Positions 60,260 through 64,000 of a DNA stretch of 64,000 nt are shown piece after piece. How positions within the stretch are numbered: position 1 is the first letter of the stretch; each line of letters begins with the position of its first letter. The stretch is taken from positions 496,001-560,000 of the forward strand of contig NZ_SJXD01000022.1 of NCBI RefSeq assembly GCF_004336745.1. Direction: 5' to 3'. The notes under the pieces were generated by a model. It was not told the DNA's origin and did no database searches. It saw only the letters and a program-made list of their open reading frames with translations. Position numbers and translations under genes: made by a program. The stretch comes from Roseococcus sp. SYP-B2431 (GTDB lineage: Bacteria; Pseudomonadota; Alphaproteobacteria; Acetobacterales; Acetobacteraceae).

Positions 60260-60880
60260 TTAACGCCGTCGTATTTGTGGGACGCTTGAGACGAGCCAGG
60301 ATTCCAGCTCAACGAAGAGCTTCCCCAGGGCCGCCTGCATGCCGGCCGCCTGCGCGGCCGGGGTGGCCTCGGGCGGCAGCGGCACGACGGCCTCGAGCCG
60401 CCGCTGGGCCAGGACGCGCGGATCGGCCAGGAGGTCGCCCGCCGAGGAGAGCAGCAGGGCGGTCATGACCGCCCGGGCCTGGCCCGGCTCGGCCTGCAGC
60501 GCGACCATCTCGGCCTCCAGGACGAAGGGCGTCGACAGTCGCGAGCCCGGCGCCGCCACGGCGGTAAAGACGCCCGAGGCGATCAGCCATTCGCGCAGCG
60601 CCGACTCCACGAGATCGGCCGGCGGCGCCAGCCACTCGTCGTAGAAGGCGACATCCAGCGTGCCGTCAGGCCGGACCAGGCGCAGCCCGCGCACCTCCAT
60701 GCCCGGCCCCGCGCGCAGGGTCCGGAGCAGGATGGCGCCGCGCGGCGCCCGGGCGCGCGGCGCCGAGGCCGGCCGCCGGGGCTCCAGCGCATAGCGCCGG
60801 GTCTCGAGATAGGGCCGGCTCGGCAGGAGCGAGCAGCCCCCGGCCAGCAGCGGCAGCGTCAGAAGAAGGCGCCTGTTCAT
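60260..60880 (-). CDS. ABC-transport auxiliary lipoprotein (PqiC/MlaA-type partner, DUF330)
   Basis: 206 aa. Lipobox LLAGGC with Cys16. A YALEPRRPA stretch, LLRTLRAGPGMEVRGLRLVRPDGTLDVAFYDEWLAPPADLVESALREWL and the LEAEMVALQAE pattern match the periplasmic lipoprotein that accompanies MCE-domain transporters (PqiC, LetC group). It probably helps pass lipids between the MlaD-like protein and the outer membrane. ATG overlaps the mlaD stop. Last gene of the operon. Confidence 0.88.
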   Translation of the reverse strand: MNRRLLLTLPLLAGGCSLLPSRPYLETRRYALEPRRPASAPRARAPRGAILLRTLRAGPGMEVRGLRLVRPDGTLDVAFYDEWLAPPADLVESALREWLIASGVFTAVAAPGSRLSTPFVLEAEMVALQAEPGQARAVMTALLLSSAGDLLADPRVLAQRRLEAVVPLPPEATPAAQAAGMQAALGKLFVELESWLVSSVPQIRRR

Positions 60881-61902
60881 CGACGGGCTCCGCTCGGGAC
60901 CGGAGGTGGGGCGCCCAGGATGGCTTGCGAGGGCGAACGCCGCAGCGCCTCCGTCGTTTCGCGCAGATTGGCGGTGGTGGCGCGCAGGTCGCGCAGCACC
61001 GGCGCGAGGTCGGCCTGCAGGTCGCCCGTGGTGCTGCGCACGCCGCGAACCCCGGCATCCAGCTGGGTGATCGTCCCCGGCAGGCGGGCGGCGGTCCGGC
61101 GCAGGTCCTGCGTGGCGGCGGCCAGCGAGGCCAGCGCATTGCGCACGTCCGGCGAATTCACCGTCTCCCGCAGCGTCACCGTGGTGTTGCGGACCTCGCC
61201 CAGCACGCCGGGAATATCGGCAGCGCCGAGCGTGCGCCGGAAGTCGGCCAGCAGCGCCGTCGCCTCCTGGACCGCGCCGCTCAGCTCCGCCGCCTTCACC
61301 TGGTCCCGCAGCTCCGTGGCGAGGCTGTTGATGGTCCCGAACAGCGTGGCGAAGTCGATGTCCTGCAGCTGCCGCATGACCATCTCGGCCGCCGACTGCA
61401 CCTGCGCCACCGTGGAGGGCACGGCCGGAATCCAGGGGAAGCGCGGCTCCCAGGGCAGGGTGCGGAGCGCGTCGTCGCGCGCCGAATCGATGAAATCCAG
61501 CTCGATGTAGGACACGCCCGTGATGCCCTGACTCGAGAGCCGCGCCCGCAGGCCGAGCTTCACGGCATCGTCCAGGGACGGGATGTCGCCCACCAGGCCG
61601 AGATTGACCGCGAAGCGGACCACCACGAGCTGGAAGGAGGCGGCGAAGGGCTCGCCCTCGGGCCTCCGGTACTCGGCCGAGGCCAGGCCGATGGCCGTGA
61701 CGCGCCCGACCGAGACGCCGCGATAGCGCACGGCCGAGCCCACCTCGAGCCCCTGCACGCTCTCGCGGATATAGGTCTCCATCACCACGTCCGACCCGCT
61801 CAGCCGGTTCTGGGTCAGGAAGAACACGAAGCCCAGCAGCAGGCCGACGCCCACCAGCACCATGATGCCGACCGAGACCTGGATTCTGCGTATGCTCGCC
61901 AC
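60877..61902 (-). CDS. MlaD-like MCE-domain protein
   Basis: 341 aa. One N-terminal membrane helix (VSVGIMVLVGVGLLLGFVFFLT) then the MCE domain (VVMETYIRESVQGLEVGSAVRYRGVSVGRVTAIGL). The C-terminal 180 residues are long helices (MVMRQLQDIDFATLFGTINSLATELR, LAAATQDLRRTAARL) that line a hydrophobic tube in related proteins. It binds lipids in the periplasm. A GTG start directly follows the ATPase stop. Length and helical tail are larger than E. coli MlaD (183 aa). Confidence 0.92.
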   Translation of the reverse strand: MASIRRIQVSVGIMVLVGVGLLLGFVFFLTQNRLSGSDVVMETYIRESVQGLEVGSAVRYRGVSVGRVTAIGLASAEYRRPEGEPFAASFQLVVVRFAVNLGLVGDIPSLDDAVKLGLRARLSSQGITGVSYIELDFIDSARDDALRTLPWEPRFPWIPAVPSTVAQVQSAAEMVMRQLQDIDFATLFGTINSLATELRDQVKAAELSGAVQEATALLADFRRTLGAADIPGVLGEVRNTTVTLRETVNSPDVRNALASLAAATQDLRRTAARLPGTITQLDAGVRGVRSTTGDLQADLAPVLRDLRATTANLRETTEALRRSPSQAILGAPPPVPSGARR

Positions 61903-62679
61903 CTACATCGCCTCCCGCCGGAAGAAGGCGCGCACCGTGGGATGCTCGCTCTCGTCGCGGAGTTTCTTCGGATCGCCCTCGGCGATCATGCCCTGGGCGT
62001 CCTTGTCCAGCATGATGCAGCGATCGCCAATGGCGAGGATCGACTGCAGCTCATGCGTCACGACCACGAAGGTCGTTCCCGTCTCCCGCGCCAGCGAGAG
62101 GATCAGCTGGTCGAGCCCGGCCGAGGTGATCGGGTCGAGGCCGGCCGAGGGCTCGTCCAGGAAGAGGATCTCGGGGTCCAGCGCCATGGCGCGGGCGATG
62201 CCGGCGCGCTTCAGCATGCCGCCGGAGATTTCGGCCGGCAGGCGGTCCAACGCGTCGCCCAGGCCGACCAGGCCGAGCTTGGCGCTGGCGACCAGGGCGC
62301 GCGCGGCCGCGGGTAAATGGCTGTGGGCCTCGATCGGCAGCTCCACATTCTCCGAAAGCGTAAGGGAGCCGAGCAGCGCGCCCGACTGCCACATGACGCC
62401 GATGCGCTGCAGCAGGTGACGCCGGGCCTCGCCCTCCAGCTTCGCCCATTCGTCGCCCAGGACGGAGATGTCGCCCTCGCTGGGGGGCATCAGGCCGATG
62501 AGCAGCTTCAGCAGGGTGGACTTGCCGCAGCCCGAGCCGCCGAGGATGACGAAGATCTCCCCTCGGCGGACCTCGAAGGTGACGTCCTTGAAGACCGTGC
62601 GGCGGCCGTAGCGCATGGCCACGTCGCGGGCCGTGATGACGGGCTCGGGACCGGCGGCCGCCTTCTCGGGCGCCGCCAT
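61903..62679 (-). CDS. mlaF: Phospholipid ABC transporter ATPase (MlaF)
   Basis: 258 aa. Walker A LGGSGCGKSTLL, Q-loop GVMWQSGALLGSLTLSENVELPI, signature ISGGMLKRAGIARAMALDPEILFLDEPSAGLDP and H-loop VVTHELQSI. Together these are MlaF marks. It drives lipid movement by the MlaE permease. Its ATG overlaps the mlaE stop by one base. Confidence 0.94.
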   Translation of the reverse strand: MAAPEKAAAGPEPVITARDVAMRYGRRTVFKDVTFEVRRGEIFVILGGSGCGKSTLLKLLIGLMPPSEGDISVLGDEWAKLEGEARRHLLQRIGVMWQSGALLGSLTLSENVELPIEAHSHLPAAARALVASAKLGLVGLGDALDRLPAEISGGMLKRAGIARAMALDPEILFLDEPSAGLDPITSAGLDQLILSLARETGTTFVVVTHELQSILAIGDRCIMLDKDAQGMIAEGDPKKLRDESEHPTVRAFFRREAM

Positions 62680-63782
62680 CACCAGCCCAGCCGGAAGAAG
62701 AGGATCGCGAAGAGCCCGTCGAGCAGCACCAGCGCCACGATGCCGCCCACCACGGCGCCCGTGGCCGCATCGCCCACCGCGCGCGGCCCGCGCCCGGCGG
62801 ACAGGCCGGCGCGGCAGCCGACATAGCCGATGGCCAGTCCGAAGGCCGCGCTCTTGGCCAGACCGCCGGCGAGGTCGCCGACCGACATCCACTGCTCCAG
62901 CTGGTTCAGCACGGCGACCGGCGGGAAGCCCAGGGTCGCCATGACGATCGACATGCCGATGAGGCCGGTGATGTTCATGACCATGCTCAACGCCGGCATG
63001 ACCAGGGTGGAGGCGAGGATGCGCGGGACGACCAGCCAGGCCGTGGGATCGAGCCCCATGGTCTTGAGCGCGTCCACCTCCTCGTTCACCCGCATGGTGC
63101 CGAGTTCGGCGGCATAGGCCGAGCCGGTGCGCCCGGCGAGGATCACGCCGGCGAGCAGCGGGCCGAGCTCGCGGGTCAGCGAGATGCCGACGAGCTGCGG
63201 GATGAAGATGGTCGCGCCGAACTGGCGCATGGGTACCGAGGACTGAAAGGCCAGGATCACGCCGATCAGCGTCCCGAGCAGGATGCAGAGGGGAAAGGCC
63301 TGGGTGCCCGCCTCGTCGAGGTGGCGCAACACCTCGGCCCAGCGCAGTCGCCAGGGGCGCGGGAGGAGGCCGATCGTGGTGAGGATGGTGTCGCCCATGA
63401 AGGCGGCGCGCTCCAGGAACTTGTGGTAGCGGCCGAGCGTATAGGCGCCGAGGGCCGTCACGGGCCGGAACCTGAGGTGGCGCGGTCCCGATGGCCTTGC
63501 CGTTCCGAGGCCTTTGCGGAAGCGGTCCAGCGTGCCCTGGGCCGCCGGATCCCGGGGCTCCACCCATTCGGCCTCGTCGCCCGCGAGCGAGACCAGCAGC
63601 GCGGCGCCGCCCGAATCCAGAGCCGTGACCTCCCCGGCATCGAGCGTGACGGCACGGGCATCCCTGGCGGCGCGGTGAGCCTCGTCCCATCGGGCGGCGG
63701 CGGCGGCGCGATCCAGCGGGCCCGAGAAACGCAGGTGAAGCCGCCCGTCCCTGGTTTCGGCGCTGAACATATCGCTGGGCAT
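62679..63782 (-). CDS. mlaE: MlaE-family permease with N-terminal STAS domain
   Basis: 367 aa. The first 110 residues (LHLRFSGPLDRAAAAARWDEAHRAA, AVTLDAGEVTALDSGGAALLVSL) are a STAS domain, normally the separate protein MlaB; the rest is the MlaE permease with IPQLVGISLTRELGPLLAGVILAGRTGSAYAAELGTMRVNEEVDALKTMGLDP. About five membrane helices follow. STAS-MlaE fusions are known in non-E. coli lineages. ATG at 63782 or 63770. First gene of mlaE-mlaF-mlaD-lipoprotein. The neighbour upstream is an RNA methyltransferase. Confidence 0.92.
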   Translation of the reverse strand: MPSDMFSAETRDGRLHLRFSGPLDRAAAAARWDEAHRAARDARAVTLDAGEVTALDSGGAALLVSLAGDEAEWVEPRDPAAQGTLDRFRKGLGTARPSGPRHLRFRPVTALGAYTLGRYHKFLERAAFMGDTILTTIGLLPRPWRLRWAEVLRHLDEAGTQAFPLCILLGTLIGVILAFQSSVPMRQFGATIFIPQLVGISLTRELGPLLAGVILAGRTGSAYAAELGTMRVNEEVDALKTMGLDPTAWLVVPRILASTLVMPALSMVMNITGLIGMSIVMATLGFPPVAVLNQLEQWMSVGDLAGGLAKSAAFGLAIGYVGCRAGLSAGRGPRAVGDAATGAVVGGIVALVLLDGLFAILFFRLGW

Positions 63783-63817
63783 GCGGGCCGGACCATGCAC
63801 GCCGGGGGTGCCGGGCT

Positions 63818-64000
63818 TCAAGGGGCTTGGCGGCGTGGCGCGAGGAGCGCGTGCATCAGGACCGCGGCGGCGGCGGCGACGTTGAGGCTCTCCACGAGGC
63901 CTGAGCCCGGCAGCGTCACGCGCGCCTCGCAAGCGGCCAGGACATCAGGCGAAAGGCCGGCCTCCTCATGCCCCAGGACCAAGGCGATGGGCTTGCCGCG
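63818..64000 (-). CDS. TrmH/SpoU-family RNA methyltransferase (partial, C-terminal end)
   Basis: The last 60 residues are in the window; the 5' part lies beyond the right edge. Motif 2 LVLGHEEAGLSPDVL and motif 3 TLPGSGLVESLNVAAAAAVLMHAL form the SAM-binding knot of SpoU 2'-O-ribose methylases, which act on tRNA or 23S rRNA. Read in frame to TGA. It ends 35 bases ahead of mlaE in the same direction, so it may be in the same transcript. Confidence 0.88.
   Translation of the reverse strand, partial: RGKPIALVLGHEEAGLSPDVLAACEARVTLPGSGLVESLNVAAAAAVLMHALLAPRRQAP

Overview
The window is about 70% GC with densely packed genes. Its features fit an alphaproteobacterium of the Acetobacteraceae (Roseomonas-like): several orphan Bug-type solute-binding proteins, a pheA-hisC-tyrA block divergent from metX/metW, a STAS-MlaE lipid-transport operon, and CnoX/LON-domain/Trm112 housekeeping genes. 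The genus is inferred from gene content and order, not proven. I saw no tRNA, rRNA, CRISPR array, insertion sequence or phage gene.

Layout. 0-3.5 kb: an AT-richer orphan protein with a Cys/His arrangement like a papain-fold enzyme, then a translationally coupled trio of two paralogous lipoproteins and a beta-barrel outer-membrane protein. 3.5-5.8 kb: Bug binding protein, FAH-family hydrolase and YdhR-like monooxygenase. 6.0-8.0 kb: FkbM methyltransferase and GT61 glycosyltransferase. 8.1-11.7 kb: prolyl-tRNA editing protein, CnoX, LON-domain protein, Trm112, DUF971 and a small exported protein. 11.7-17.1 kb: surface-polysaccharide genes (GT4, manC, GT4, DUF4214). 17.1-19.7 kb: 2OG-Fe dioxygenase, LutA-like CCG protein and a class-3 lipase. 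19.7-24.1 kb: ABC-F ATPase, TMEM43-like protein, SDR and ArfB. 24.1-27.4 kb: eutB, eutC and a Bug protein. 27.5-32.0 kb: a split TPP decarboxylase, 2-hydroxyacid dehydrogenase, MmgE/PrpD protein and Bug protein. 32.1-37.4 kb: ACT-domain protein, HemW and a phnCDEE phosphonate-type transporter. 37.5-45.7 kb: Bug protein, small lipoprotein, acyl-CoA ligase, peptide-type binding protein, NIPSNAP, exported SOD, 3-hydroxyisobutyryl-CoA hydrolase and DMT permease. 45.7-49.0 kb: amidohydrolase, histidine phosphatase, Tim44-like and DUF1003. 49.1-54.8 kb: tyrA, hisC, chorismate mutase, then divergent metX, DinB, metW. 55.0-60.2 kb: acetoacetyl-CoA reductase, amtB, glnK, ubiH and DUF2939. 60.3-63.8 kb: the mla operon. 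The right edge cuts an RNA methyltransferase gene.

How the genes work together. Many neighbours overlap as ATGA or GTGA, indicating translational coupling: the lipoprotein/barrel trio, eutB-eutC, metX-DinB-metW, CCG protein-dioxygenase, histidine phosphatase-amidohydrolase and parts of the mla operon. Four Bug proteins without TctA/TctB partners, two ABC-type uptake systems and several small catabolic operons suggest a generalist consumer of small organic acids and amines. glnK-amtB carries a near-consensus sigma-54 promoter.

The least expected signals are two families of structured repeats that begin at or just after the stop codons of unrelated genes. A related repeat forms a 69-bp in-frame tandem duplication in the N-terminus of eutC. 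The best candidate for an undescribed system is the paralogous lipoprotein pair coupled to an outer-membrane barrel.
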